Assembly: GCF_014397005.1 (NCBI RefSeq)
Contig: NZ_JACGWS010000004.1
Location: 62,001 to 126,000 of the forward strand
Length of the DNA: 64,000 nt
Direction: 5' to 3'
DNA from: Kordia aestuariivivens
GTDB lineage: Bacteria; Bacteroidota; Bacteroidia; Flavobacteriales; Flavobacteriaceae
This document shows, piece after piece, positions 7,833 through 15,703 of this stretch. Below the pieces are notes generated by a model. It was not told the origin of the DNA, made no database searches, and saw nothing but the letters and a program-made list of their open reading frames with translations. Made by a program: the position numbers and the translations under genes. Each line of letters begins with the position of its first letter. The first letter of the stretch is position 1.

Positions 7833-9728
7833 ATGACGATATCATATTTGAAATTCCCTGTATTCCTGTTATTTTTTGCTGCAAGTTTTTGCTTTGCGCA
7901 AATTGACACTTCTGAAGATTTTCACTTTTTAGAACGCACCGAAAATATTAAGATTAATCTAAAAAAAGGTGAATTTAATATTGTCAAAAGCATTCATGAG
8001 AAAGCAGAATATTTAACAGCGAATAAACTGTATTTTGCCAACGAAACACTTCGTTTTGATAGTTTTACAAAACTTGAAGATATTGAAGCAACTACGTATT
8101 TACCTTCTACAGGAAAAACCATAAAAGTAGATTATATTGAAACGAAACACGAGTTTGATGATGGTATTTTTTACAGCGATCAACAAACAAAAAACTTTAC
8201 GTTTCCGGCAGTTACCAAAGGCGCAATTACAGATTTAAAGTATAAAGAAGTGATTACGGAACCGCATTTTTTAGGCTTATTCCGATTCGGAACGTATGCA
8301 CCAACGAAGAAAGCAGTGTTACGCATTGAGTTTCCCAAAAATCTTCAAATTGGTTACAAAGAGTTTAACACCGAAAATATCACGGTAAATTTCAATAAAG
8401 AAGAAACAAAAAATAGCAACATTTATACGTGGACAACCGAAAATGTTGCCAAATATAGCGGTGAAGATGATGCAGAAGCCGCTTTGTATTACTTACCACA
8501 TATTATTTTACACATAAAAAATTACGAAGAAAAAGGAAAAACAATTCCTGTATTGAGCAATGTAACCGATTTGTATAGTTGGTATGCTTCTTTGGCAAAA
8601 CAAGTGGACGAAAATGATTTGCAGAAAGTATATAAGATTGCGGAAGATATTGCTAAGAAATACGATTCTGATTTCGAAAAAGCAGAAGCAATTTACAATT
8701 GGGTTCAAGAAAATATAACATACGTAGCTTTTGAAGATGGTTTGGGCGGATTTATTCCTCGTGGTGCAGCAAGCGTTTGCAACAATCGATATGGCGATTG
8801 TAAAGACATGGCAAATTTGTTATATGTAATGTTGAATCGTGTTGGAATTCCTTCATTTAGAACTTGGATTGGCACCCGCGATCGTCCGTATTTGTATGAC
8901 GAAGTACCAACGCCAATGGTAGACAATCACATGATTACAGCAACGGTAATTGACAAGGATACTATTTTTATTGATGGAACCGATAGTTATGTCAATTTTG
9001 GCATGCCGAGTTCATTTACACAAACAAAAGAAGCATTAATCGGGATTTCTCCTGACAAATTCATACTTAAAAAAGTACCTGTACAACCTTCTGAAAAAAG
9101 CAAAGCTATCATTAATACGACAATTACGTTTGAAGATGGAAGTATTAAAGCATCCGAAGAACGCGTATTTACAGGGTATGAAAAAGTAGATTTCGTCACG
9201 GATTATTTGTATAAAAAGCAAGACAATAGCGATGAAGAATTTCTCAATACAACTTTAGCTTTAGGAAATAATAAAACAAAATATCAAAATATTAAGGTTT
9301 CTCCCATAGAATCAAAGCATAAAACTTTGACACTTTCTTTTGATTTGTTGATAGAAAGTTACGCAAAAACAATTGGCTCCAAAACGATTTTAAACCTCAA
9401 CATTGATCGGACGTTATCCAAAGAAAAAATAGACATCGCAAAGCGTAAATATGGTAAAAAGATCGATCATAAGTTTGAAAAAGAATACACAACCACGTTT
9501 GTGATTCCTGAAGGTTATAAAGTAACTTCGATGCCAAAACCCATTAAATACGATGGAAAAGCGTATGGTTTTAGCATTTCATACGAAGAAAAAGACGGCA
9601 AGATTATTCAATCCAAAACTATTTATATAAATACCTTACGTATTGACAAAGAAGATTTTGAATCGTGGAATACTTTTGTGAAAAAATTAATAAAAGCCTA
9701 TAAAAAAAGTATTATTATTGAAAAGTAA
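7833..9728 (+). CDS. DUF3857 / transglutaminase-like secreted protein, catalytic
   Basis: The 631-residue protein has a signal peptide (FAASFCFAQ), an N-terminal DUF3857 beta domain (about residues 50-220) and a transglutaminase core (about 270-400). The Cys-His-Asp triad is intact: Cys323 in YGDCKDMAN, His366 in VDNHMI and Asp381 in FIDGTD. A C-terminal beta region resembling DUF3858 follows. Such Bacteroidota proteins are periplasmic or surface enzymes, probably cysteine peptidases or amidases; no substrate is known. The next gene is a paralogue starting 10 bp after this stop codon, so the two form an operon. It is divergent from menE across 171 bp. Confidence 0.82.
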   Translation: MTISYLKFPVFLLFFAASFCFAQIDTSEDFHFLERTENIKINLKKGEFNIVKSIHEKAEYLTANKLYFANETLRFDSFTKLEDIEATTYLPSTGKTIKVDYIETKHEFDDGIFYSDQQTKNFTFPAVTKGAITDLKYKEVITEPHFLGLFRFGTYAPTKKAVLRIEFPKNLQIGYKEFNTENITVNFNKEETKNSNIYTWTTENVAKYSGEDDAEAALYYLPHIILHIKNYEEKGKTIPVLSNVTDLYSWYASLAKQVDENDLQKVYKIAEDIAKKYDSDFEKAEAIYNWVQENITYVAFEDGLGGFIPRGAASVCNNRYGDCKDMANLLYVMLNRVGIPSFRTWIGTRDRPYLYDEVPTPMVDNHMITATVIDKDTIFIDGTDSYVNFGMPSSFTQTKEALIGISPDKFILKKVPVQPSEKSKAIINTTITFEDGSIKASEERVFTGYEKVDFVTDYLYKKQDNSDEEFLNTTLALGNNKTKYQNIKVSPIESKHKTLTLSFDLLIESYAKTIGSKTILNLNIDRTLSKEKIDIAKRKYGKKIDHKFEKEYTTTFVIPEGYKVTSMPKPIKYDGKAYGFSISYEEKDGKIIQSKTIYINTLRIDKEDFESWNTFVKKLIKAYKKSIIIEK

Positions 9729-9738
9729 ACTAGAATCT

Positions 9739-11667
9739 ATGAAAGCATTTATTGTTACCCTTTTATGTTTGTGTGCTACACAAGCGTTTTCACAAGAATA
9801 TAAAAATTACGATTGGGCAGAAAAACCAACATTGCATGAACTTTCTGAAGAAGAAGCCAACGAATCTTCGATTGCGATTTTAGAAAAATACATGGTAGAA
9901 TATATGGTTCCTAAGTTTGGAAACAACATTAAAAAGTTTGAAACCAATCATACAATTGCGCGTGTGCATGACGAAAAAGGAATCAAAACGCACAATACAG
10001 TATATATTTCGATGTACAACGTCATTGATATTGTAGACATTAAAGCACGTACGATTACACCAGACGGAAAGGTTACTTTATTGAATAAAGACAACATTAA
10101 AGAAGTTAAAAATGTAGAAGAATATGGCGATTTTAAAATCTTTGCGATTGAAGGCGCTGTAAAAGATTCAGAAATTGAAGTATTGTATACACTTGAAAAA
10201 GAATATTCAGCTTTTGGGAGAGAAACGCTTCAGAAAAGCTATCCGATTAAGAAGTTGGAATATGATTTTATCATTGGCGATTTACCAGGAAGAGTTAAAG
10301 CGTATAATGCAAAAGGAGAATTTACTTCAAAAACCTACACTAACAGTAAAGGAAAGCAATTAACGCTCAAAAATATTGTTCCGATGCTAGAAGAAGAATA
10401 TGCAACATACGATTCTAATAAAACGTACATTGCATTTCAATGTTTTGGTCCCGAAACCAATGTAACAGACAGCATGTTATGGAACAATGTAGTGACAAAT
10501 ATTACTGACGGATTGTTCCCTGAGAAAGTGAATCCAGAGATTGCTAAAATTATAGAAAGCATCTTAAAAGATCAAAAATCAGACGATTTTACGAAAGCGT
10601 ATTTGATTGATGATTATGTAAAGAAAAATTATACGATTGTAAAAAACAACAACGAGCAACTTTCTGATATTGATTATATTATCAAAAATAAATCGGCAAG
10701 TGACTTGGGTATTATTAAGGTGTATTCACATTTATTAAAAGCGGCAAATGTAGTATACATGCCCGTAATTACGGCTGATGTATATGAACATCGATTTGAT
10801 GCAGAATTCTTCAATCCAGCTGCGCTGCGTGAATTTTTAATTTACATTCCTACAACATCAAATTATATTTTACCAAACAGAATTGATTACCGTTTGAGTG
10901 AAGTACCGCCAACAATTTTAGGAAATCAAGGAATCTTTGTAAATGACAAATTGCAATACAGTTTTTACAAAATTTCTCAGAAAGATCCAGAGTATAGCAG
11001 AGTTGTTCGGAACTTGAATATTTCGTTTGAAGATGATATGGAATATGTCAAAATTAACCAAGAACAAGAATATTACGGTCACTGGGCAATGAACAATCGT
11101 GCGTTTCTAAATCTTGCGCCAGATCAGTCTATCAAAGAATATGAAGACTATTTAACAGGTTCTGGAATTGAAGATAAAGTCATAAAAAAATACGAAATCA
11201 CACATAAAGACATGACGCAGTTGGAATACAACAAACCGTTTTTGGTACATAGTACGATTACTTCTGAATCCTTATTGGAAGAAGCTGGCGACAGTTATAT
11301 TTTCCAACTTGGAAAAGTAATTGGAACGCAAAGCGAATTGTACCAAGAAACCGAACGTGTGAATCCAATTCAGATGCAATATCCGAACAGATACAATTAT
11401 GAAATTATAGTGACAATTCCTGATGGTTACGAAGTAGAAGGTTTGGAATCGTTAATCATCAAGAAAGAATTATTAGACGAAGAAGGAAATCAAAAATGTA
11501 AATTTGAATCTAATTATAAATTAGAAGGAAATAAACTTACTATTATCATTGAAGAGTTTTACAAAGAGTTTGAATATGACATTACTGAATACGAAGGTTT
11601 CCGCAAGGTAATTAATGCGGCTTCTGACTTTAACAAAGCTGCCATTTTGATGAATCCTAAAGAATAA
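9739..11667 (+). CDS. DUF3857 / transglutaminase-like protein, catalytically degenerate
   Basis: The ATG at 9739 begins a 642-residue protein with signal peptide MKAFIVTLLCLCATQAFSQ. The layout parallels the preceding gene: DUF3857 domain, helical transglutaminase-like core, beta C-terminus. However, the region equivalent to YGDCKDMAN reads SASDLGIIK, with Asp where the catalytic Cys should be, and the His site is also not conserved. It is therefore probably a non-enzymatic partner or binding protein. An upstream in-frame TTG (9718) overlaps the previous gene and is less likely as the start. The last codons of this gene are duplicated 390 bp downstream (12040-12135). Confidence 0.78.
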   Translation: MKAFIVTLLCLCATQAFSQEYKNYDWAEKPTLHELSEEEANESSIAILEKYMVEYMVPKFGNNIKKFETNHTIARVHDEKGIKTHNTVYISMYNVIDIVDIKARTITPDGKVTLLNKDNIKEVKNVEEYGDFKIFAIEGAVKDSEIEVLYTLEKEYSAFGRETLQKSYPIKKLEYDFIIGDLPGRVKAYNAKGEFTSKTYTNSKGKQLTLKNIVPMLEEEYATYDSNKTYIAFQCFGPETNVTDSMLWNNVVTNITDGLFPEKVNPEIAKIIESILKDQKSDDFTKAYLIDDYVKKNYTIVKNNNEQLSDIDYIIKNKSASDLGIIKVYSHLLKAANVVYMPVITADVYEHRFDAEFFNPAALREFLIYIPTTSNYILPNRIDYRLSEVPPTILGNQGIFVNDKLQYSFYKISQKDPEYSRVVRNLNISFEDDMEYVKINQEQEYYGHWAMNNRAFLNLAPDQSIKEYEDYLTGSGIEDKVIKKYEITHKDMTQLEYNKPFLVHSTITSESLLEEAGDSYIFQLGKVIGTQSELYQETERVNPIQMQYPNRYNYEIIVTIPDGYEVEGLESLIIKKELLDEEGNQKCKFESNYKLEGNKLTIIIEEFYKEFEYDITEYEGFRKVINAASDFNKAAILMNPKE

Positions 11668-11705
11668 AAAATTACATTTCCGTATTATATAACTTACCTT
11701 TTTAC

Positions 11706-11742
11706 TTTATAAATCAAACAGGTGTGCTTTATAAATCGAACA
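11706..11742. promoter_or_regulatory. Pair of 15-bp direct repeats, 22-bp period
   Basis: TTTATAAATCAAACA (11706-11720) and TTTATAAATCGAACA (11728-11742) start exactly 22 bp apart, about two helical turns, just upstream of the -33 box of the peptide gene at 11813. An equivalent pair with the same spacing precedes the second peptide gene (12238-12274). Two direct repeats about 21-22 bp apart are the arrangement used by LytTR-type activators. The regulator itself is not in the window. Confidence 0.6.
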
Positions 11743-11750
11743 GTACATTG

Positions 11751-11782
11751 TTTGATTTTCTTACCAAATGATCCTAATTTTA
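11751..11782 (+). promoter_or_regulatory. Bacteroidota-type promoter of the first peptide gene
   Basis: TTTG at 11751-11754 and TAATTTTA at 11775-11782 are separated by 20 bp, matching the TTTG / TAnnTTTG consensus with one mismatch. A following AT-rich leader, ATCATTATTAATTTT (11783-11797), recurs upstream of the peptide genes at 12341 and 23081. Confidence 0.5.
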
Positions 11783-11812
11783 ATCATTATTAATTTTTTA
11801 AAACATTAAATT

Positions 11813-11935
11813 ATGAAAAAGAGATCATTAAAAAAATTAGAACTCAATCAAACTATTGTCTCAAAATTAGATGATAAAGAAAATGACTCAATAAAAGGAG
11901 GTCTTGACACTAATACTCAAAAGGAGCATGACTAA
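11813..11935 (+). CDS. Short precursor-like peptide with RiPP leader, no Cys
   Basis: Forty codons encode a peptide starting MKKRSLKKLELNQTIVSKL, with SIKGG at residues 26-30 and then a 10-residue tail (LDTNTQKEHD). The Lys/Leu-rich leader ending in Gly-Gly is the class I lanthipeptide-type or natural-product-precursor leader common in Flavobacteriaceae. The tail has two Thr but no Ser or Cys, so thioether rings cannot form within it; it may be a decayed copy or have another role. It is the first of two tandem copies (the other at 12341-12532) and has its own promoter, direct repeats and terminator. Confidence 0.65.
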   Translation: MKKRSLKKLELNQTIVSKLDDKENDSIKGGLDTNTQKEHD

Positions 11936-11943
11936 CTTTTAGT

Positions 11944-11986
11944 AAACACTAGCTAAAAACTGTTTTTTTAGCTAGTGTTTTTTTTT
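11944..11986 (+). terminator. Rho-independent terminator of first peptide gene
   Basis: AAACACTAGCTAAAAA (11944-11959) pairs with TTTTTAGCTAGTGTTT (11965-11980), followed by T6. It starts 8 bp after the peptide stop codon. Confidence 0.85.
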
Positions 11987-12039
11987 ACAATTATATTTTT
12001 ATATTTTTTGTCATATTTTTTTTTTGTGATCATTCTTAA

Positions 12040-12135
12040 TTTGATTTAACAATAGAATATGAAAGTTTCCGTAAAGTAATTAATGTGGCTTCTGACTTTA
12101 ATAAAGCTGCCATTTTGATGAATCCGAAAGAATAA
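12040..12135 (+). pseudogene. Duplicated 3' end of the upstream DUF3857 gene
   Basis: In one frame this reads FDLTIEYESFRKVINVASD and then FNKAAILMNPKE before a stop, nearly identical to the last 30 or so residues of the protein at 9739-11667 (EYEGFRKVINAASD and the same ending). A TAA precedes it in frame and there is no start, so it is not a gene. It marks the left part of a tandem duplication that also produced the second peptide gene. Confidence 0.85.
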
Positions 12136-12152
12136 AAAAATTATAACATCAT

Positions 12153-12192
12153 AAAAAAACGTGCTAAAAAAAGCTTTTTAGCACGTTTTTTT
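12153..12192. terminator. Strong bidirectional hairpin
   Basis: AAAAAAACGTGCTAAAAA (12153-12170) pairs perfectly with TTTTTAGCACGTTTTTTT (12175-12192) across a short loop. It insulates the second peptide gene from the DUF3857 remnant. Confidence 0.8.
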
Positions 12193-12237
12193 ATGTCCAA
12201 ATCTAATTACCAAAAGTAAGAATAAACTACTCTTTGT

Positions 12238-12274
12238 TTTATAAACTGAACAGTTATACTTTATAAACCGAACA
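12238..12274. promoter_or_regulatory. Second pair of 15-bp direct repeats, 22-bp period
   Basis: TTTATAAACTGAACA (12238-12252) and TTTATAAACCGAACA (12260-12274) again start 22 bp apart, 67 bp from the peptide ATG (71 bp in the first cassette). The shared consensus is TTTATAAAYYRAACA. Conservation of both element and spacing while surrounding bases have drifted suggests a functional activator site. Confidence 0.6.
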
Positions 12275-12306
12275 AGACATTACTTTTTTTTCTTACAAAA
12301 TGACTC

Positions 12307-12329
12307 TAATTTTAATCATTATTAATTTT
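12307..12329 (+). promoter_or_regulatory. -7 box and conserved leader of second peptide gene
   Basis: TAATTTTA (12307-12314) equals the -7 box of the first cassette, and ATCATTATTAATTTT (12315-12329) repeats the leader motif. The -33 position is T-rich (TTTT near 12284) rather than TTTG, so basal promoter strength may depend on the activator repeats. Confidence 0.45.
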
Positions 12330-12340
12330 AAAAAAACATT

Positions 12341-12532
12341 ATGAAAAAAAGATCATTAAAAAAATTAGCGCTTAAAAAGACAGCCATTTCAAAATTGGCT
12401 GAGAATGAAAAAGAAATAGTAAAAGGTGGAGCAGACACGTTGTTTTGTCAGACATTCTTTTGTGGTTTCACAAACGACTGCGTTACTTTCACTTGTAACT
12501 TTACGGGGCTTAGTTGCTTTGGTGGTTGCTAA
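12341..12532 (+). CDS. Cys/Thr-rich RiPP precursor peptide (class I lanthipeptide-like)
   Basis: The 63-residue product starts MKKRSLKKLALKKTAISKL and has a Gly29-Gly30 processing-type site. The 33-residue core contains six Cys (36, 41, 47, 52, 59, 63) and seven Ser/Thr (33, 38, 44, 49, 51, 55, 58), the composition expected for several lanthionine or methyllanthionine rings, with hydrophobic Phe/Leu spacers. The leader matches the Bacteroidota natural-product-precursor family. No LanB/LanC, radical-SAM, YcaO, protease or ABC exporter gene lies in the window, so it would have to be modified by enzymes encoded elsewhere, or be secreted as a disulfide peptide. The gene has a UUCG-loop terminator and an activator-like repeat pair upstream. 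Confidence 0.78.
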   Translation: MKKRSLKKLALKKTAISKLAENEKEIVKGGADTLFCQTFFCGFTNDCVTFTCNFTGLSCFGGC

Positions 12533-12550
12533 AAAGACTGTTAATCATTT

Positions 12551-12577
12551 AAGCGGACTTCGGTTCGCTTTTTTTAC
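12551..12577 (+). terminator. UUCG-tetraloop terminator of second peptide gene
   Basis: AAGCGGAC (12551-12558), loop TTCG, and GTTCGCTT (12563-12570) form an 8-bp stem with one G-U pair and the very stable C(UUCG)G loop, followed by T5. It is 18 bp after the stop codon. Confidence 0.85.
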
Positions 12578-12598
12578 TTAACAAAAAAACCTTGAAAA

Positions 12599-13783
12599 TT
12601 AGTCTTCTCTAATAACGATTATTTCATCCAATTCAGATACAGGATCGGGTACAATTCCGAATAGTTTTTCTTTCCAGTTTTTCCATTTGTAAATTTTGGC
12701 GAAGACCAATAACATCAACGGATATATAATAAATACAGGGAAAAAGATATCAAAAAATCCAGCTGAAGGCTCAGAAGAATCCAGAAATATAGCATCTGTT
12801 TGAAGTGCCGACCAATCTGTAGAGATTAATAATGCGGTCAAAATATTGTTTCCTGCATGAAATCCAAGTGCCAATTCCATTCCTTCATCCATCAAAGTCA
12901 TAATTCCTAAAATGAACCCTGTACCAATGTAATATACCATGGAAATGTAGCCTAACTTTTCCACTTCAGGATTTGCCGCATGCATGACTCCAAAAATCAC
13001 CGATGTAAATAGTAATGGAATCCATTTTCTATGCAGAAACGTTTGATTCGTTTTGCTAATTCTATCCATCAGAAACACTAAGAGCAACATTAATAATCCT
13101 GTATATCCTAAATTTGGAAGCATTTCTAATTTGAAGTTTGCATACAATACAATGTAGGTTACGGGCGCTATTGCCATCACCGTTACCAAAATAGGAATCC
13201 ATTTATTGTCTTTTAAATTCACGCCAATTCCTTGCATCAAATATCCTCTAAAAAGGTATTCTTCAAAACTTGTTTGAAATGGCAGAAAAAGGATGCAAAT
13301 GACTAACAGCGTTAGAAAAGGTTCTAGTTTAAAATTCCATACCAAACCATCTGGTGCTAAGTAATAACCGACAGCGAAGATTGCTAGATTGAAAATTATC
13401 ACAGTAAAGAATCCAACGAATATCCGATTCCAATCTACTTTTTTTCGCGATGTTGTCAGTGCTGTTAATGATAACTTATGAAGTACTTTATTAGAAAATA
13501 AGATCCCAATTAAACCAAAAGTAAAGGATACAATCATTAAAAACAGAAATAGATTTGCTCCTAAAAGTTCTACCATTGCACCAATAGTTTGTGGTGCTTC
13601 GTCAGAATTCATTAACTCCGAAACATTCATTCCACTATCATTCGCTTTCTGAAATACTTTAAAAAATAGTACTATTAAAAGTGGAATTGAGCCTAAAAAT
13701 TGCCACGCAATAAATGTAATAAGCGTTCCGAGAATGTAACGCCAAAATTCGTGTAAACCTTTATATGCTTGTGTAATATACAT
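12599..13783 (-). CDS. CPBP family intramembrane metalloprotease
   Basis: This 394-residue multi-pass membrane protein carries the CPBP (Rce1/Abi-like) motifs: Glu174-Glu175 and Arg179 in SFEEYLFRG, then FGVMHAANPE (about residue 265) and GFHAGNN (about 310). Members are membrane-embedded proteases, with roles in prenyl-protein or leader-peptide processing and in bacteriocin immunity. It is convergent with the RiPP-like precursor gene (66 bp between stop codons), which makes a processing or immunity role conceivable, but it appears co-transcribed with menC (11-bp gap), which argues for simple housekeeping. Confidence 0.83.
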   Translation of the reverse strand: MYITQAYKGLHEFWRYILGTLITFIAWQFLGSIPLLIVLFFKVFQKANDSGMNVSELMNSDEAPQTIGAMVELLGANLFLFLMIVSFTFGLIGILFSNKVLHKLSLTALTTSRKKVDWNRIFVGFFTVIIFNLAIFAVGYYLAPDGLVWNFKLEPFLTLLVICILFLPFQTSFEEYLFRGYLMQGIGVNLKDNKWIPILVTVMAIAPVTYIVLYANFKLEMLPNLGYTGLLMLLLVFLMDRISKTNQTFLHRKWIPLLFTSVIFGVMHAANPEVEKLGYISMVYYIGTGFILGIMTLMDEGMELALGFHAGNNILTALLISTDWSALQTDAIFLDSSEPSAGFFDIFFPVFIIYPLMLLVFAKIYKWKNWKEKLFGIVPDPVSELDEIIVIRED

Positions 13784-13794
13784 AAGTGTTGCTT

Positions 13795-14838
13795 CTAATT
13801 ATTTATATATGGAACTTCCCACGATTTGTCACAATCGTAGTGTAAAGCGCCTTTTTGTATGGTTAATGGTGAATCAAAATTATTGGTGTACAAACCTCCT
13901 GTGCCCAATCCTTGCGGTAATTTGCTTTGCAACGTATACGTCCATTGTGCAATGGCATTCAATCCAATGTTACTTTCAAGCGCACTTGTTATCCACCAAT
14001 CAATATTTTGTGCAGCTGCGAGCGAAATCCATTCGTTGCTTCCGCTATAACCACCAACCAAACTGGGCTTCAAGATAATATATTGTGGTTGAATTGTTTC
14101 TAAAACTTTTTTCTTTTGTTCAATTTGAAAAACACCAATCAATTCTTCATCGAGCGCAATTGGTAACGGCGTTACTTCACAGAGTTTTGCCATTGCTTCA
14201 AATTGTCCTTGCTTTATAGGTTGTTCAATGGAATGCAATTCAAATTCTGACAACCTTTTTAGCTTCTCTAATGCCGTTAAAGGTGTAAACGCTCCATTAG
14301 CATCTACGCGTAATTCTATGTCGTTGATGGTGTATTCTTTGCGAATGCTTTCTAAAAGTTGCAATTCGGTTTCAAAATCTATCGCGCCTATCTTCATTTT
14401 AATACACGAAAAACCTGCTGCTAACTTTTCTTTAATTTGCGATTTCATAAAATCCGCATCGCCCATCCAAATTAAACCATTGATATCAATCGCTTTATTT
14501 CCTTGTGTAAATGCTGACGGATGCAATACAAACGGATTTTCAGAAGCTAGTGATAAAAAAGCTTGTTCTACACCAAATTGAATCGATGGAAATTGGATTA
14601 ATTCATCTAACAACGTATCTTTTCCAAGTTGAATATTTTCACAGGTCCAACGTAGTTTTTCTTCATACTCAGGCACATCATCAATACTCAAACTTCGTAA
14701 AATTCCGCACTCGCCTATTCCATGTTTTCCATCTGAAACCAAATGAATAAACCACGTTTCTTTCTGTTTCAAAACACCTCGCGACGTTCCGCTAGGTCGT
14801 TTAAAATCTAAAATATGTTTGTGATAGGTTGCTTTCAT
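13795..14838 (-). CDS. menC: o-Succinylbenzoate synthase
   Basis: This 347-residue enolase-superfamily enzyme dehydrates SHCHC to o-succinylbenzoate. Visible features are the catalytic KMK motif in CIKMKIGAIDFETE, the Mg ligands Asp in RVDANGAF, Glu in SIEQPI and Asp/Glu in ALDEEL, and the second catalytic Lys in ILKPSLVGG. The N-terminus is the usual substrate cap. It is the first gene of a probable two-gene unit with the CPBP protease. The 164 bp upstream are repeat-rich intergenic DNA. Confidence 0.88.
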   Translation of the reverse strand: MKATYHKHILDFKRPSGTSRGVLKQKETWFIHLVSDGKHGIGECGILRSLSIDDVPEYEEKLRWTCENIQLGKDTLLDELIQFPSIQFGVEQAFLSLASENPFVLHPSAFTQGNKAIDINGLIWMGDADFMKSQIKEKLAAGFSCIKMKIGAIDFETELQLLESIRKEYTINDIELRVDANGAFTPLTALEKLKRLSEFELHSIEQPIKQGQFEAMAKLCEVTPLPIALDEELIGVFQIEQKKKVLETIQPQYIILKPSLVGGYSGSNEWISLAAAQNIDWWITSALESNIGLNAIAQWTYTLQSKLPQGLGTGGLYTNNFDSPLTIQKGALHYDCDKSWEVPYINN

Positions 14839-14870
14839 GCTTGATTGTTGGACTTCTTGGATTATTGGAC

Positions 14871-14906
14871 TTGTTAGACTTGTTAGACTTGTTAGACTTG
14901 TTAGAC
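14871..14906. repeat. 9-bp tandem repeat (TTGTTAGAC), four copies
   Basis: Four perfect TTGTTAGAC units lie 33 bp upstream of the menC start codon, within degenerate intergenic sequence that also occurs after the carboxylase gene (about 5530) and after sdaA (about 39005). Confidence 0.8.
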
Positions 14907-15002
14907 GAAAATATTTTTACATTTAAAATTTAGCATTTTACATTTATAATTTCAAAACTTTGAAATACTACTAAAATACCAATATACCAACATACCAAAA
15001 TA

Positions 15003-15683
15003 CTAAAGCTCCAAACTCCCGCCAACTTCCAACAAAATCAACTCTTTATGTCTATCTGTAAATTTTTGTTTCGCTTCCGCTTGATCGATCTTAATTGGAG
15101 GAAATGAATCGTAGTGATAACCTAAAACTTTATCACACGCTACAAAATCGCTTGCTAAAACTGCATCATCAATTCCCATAGTAAACGTATCGCCAATTGG
15201 TAAAATAGCCAAATCGAGTTGTGTTTGAAGGGGAATGAGTTTCATATCGTATGTCAAAGCGGTATCTCCAGCAATGTAGATTGACTTTCCACTTTTAGAA
15301 GTGAGTACAAATCCGCCAGGTTGTCCGCCATACGAACCATCTGGAAACGAAGACGTATGAATTGCATTTACATATTTCGCTGAAAATGTAGCTGTTTTGT
15401 ATGTTCCACCGTGATTCATGGCAAATACATTAAAGTCTTTTGCGCCGTAATGCATCGCGATTTCATAGTTAGACACAATAGTAGCGCCAGTATTTTTAGC
15501 AATCGTTTCCACATCTAAAATATGATCTTGATGCGCATGTGTGACCAAAATATAATCTGCTTTTAAAGTAGAAATATCAATATGAGAAGCTAATGAATTT
15601 CCAGAGATAAAAGGATCAACTATAATATTTGTTCCATCAAATTCAATGTGTAAAGAAGCATGTCCTAAGAATGTAATTTTCAT
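15003..15683 (-). CDS. Metal-dependent hydrolase, metallo-beta-lactamase fold (UPF0173)
   Basis: The 226-residue protein is a single MBL domain beginning MKITFLGHASLHIEF, with the metal-binding motif THAHQDHILD near residue 50, a further His in MNHGGT and Asp in IAGDTALTYD near 140. The length and GHAS start match the UPF0173 (YtkL-like) group, whose substrate is not established. It follows menA by 20 bp on the same strand, so the two are probably co-transcribed. Confidence 0.85.
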   Translation of the reverse strand: MKITFLGHASLHIEFDGTNIIVDPFISGNSLASHIDISTLKADYILVTHAHQDHILDVETIAKNTGATIVSNYEIAMHYGAKDFNVFAMNHGGTYKTATFSAKYVNAIHTSSFPDGSYGGQPGGFVLTSKSGKSIYIAGDTALTYDMKLIPLQTQLDLAILPIGDTFTMGIDDAVLASDFVACDKVLGYHYDSFPPIKIDQAEAKQKFTDRHKELILLEVGGSLEL

Positions 15684-15703
15684 GGTATATGTTGTTTTAT
15701 TTT

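Noticed and set aside
12599-13783. CPBP protease as the dedicated immunity or processing protein of the peptide at 12341
   Set aside because: It is convergent, not co-transcribed with the peptide, and forms a unit with menC; the link is only proximity.
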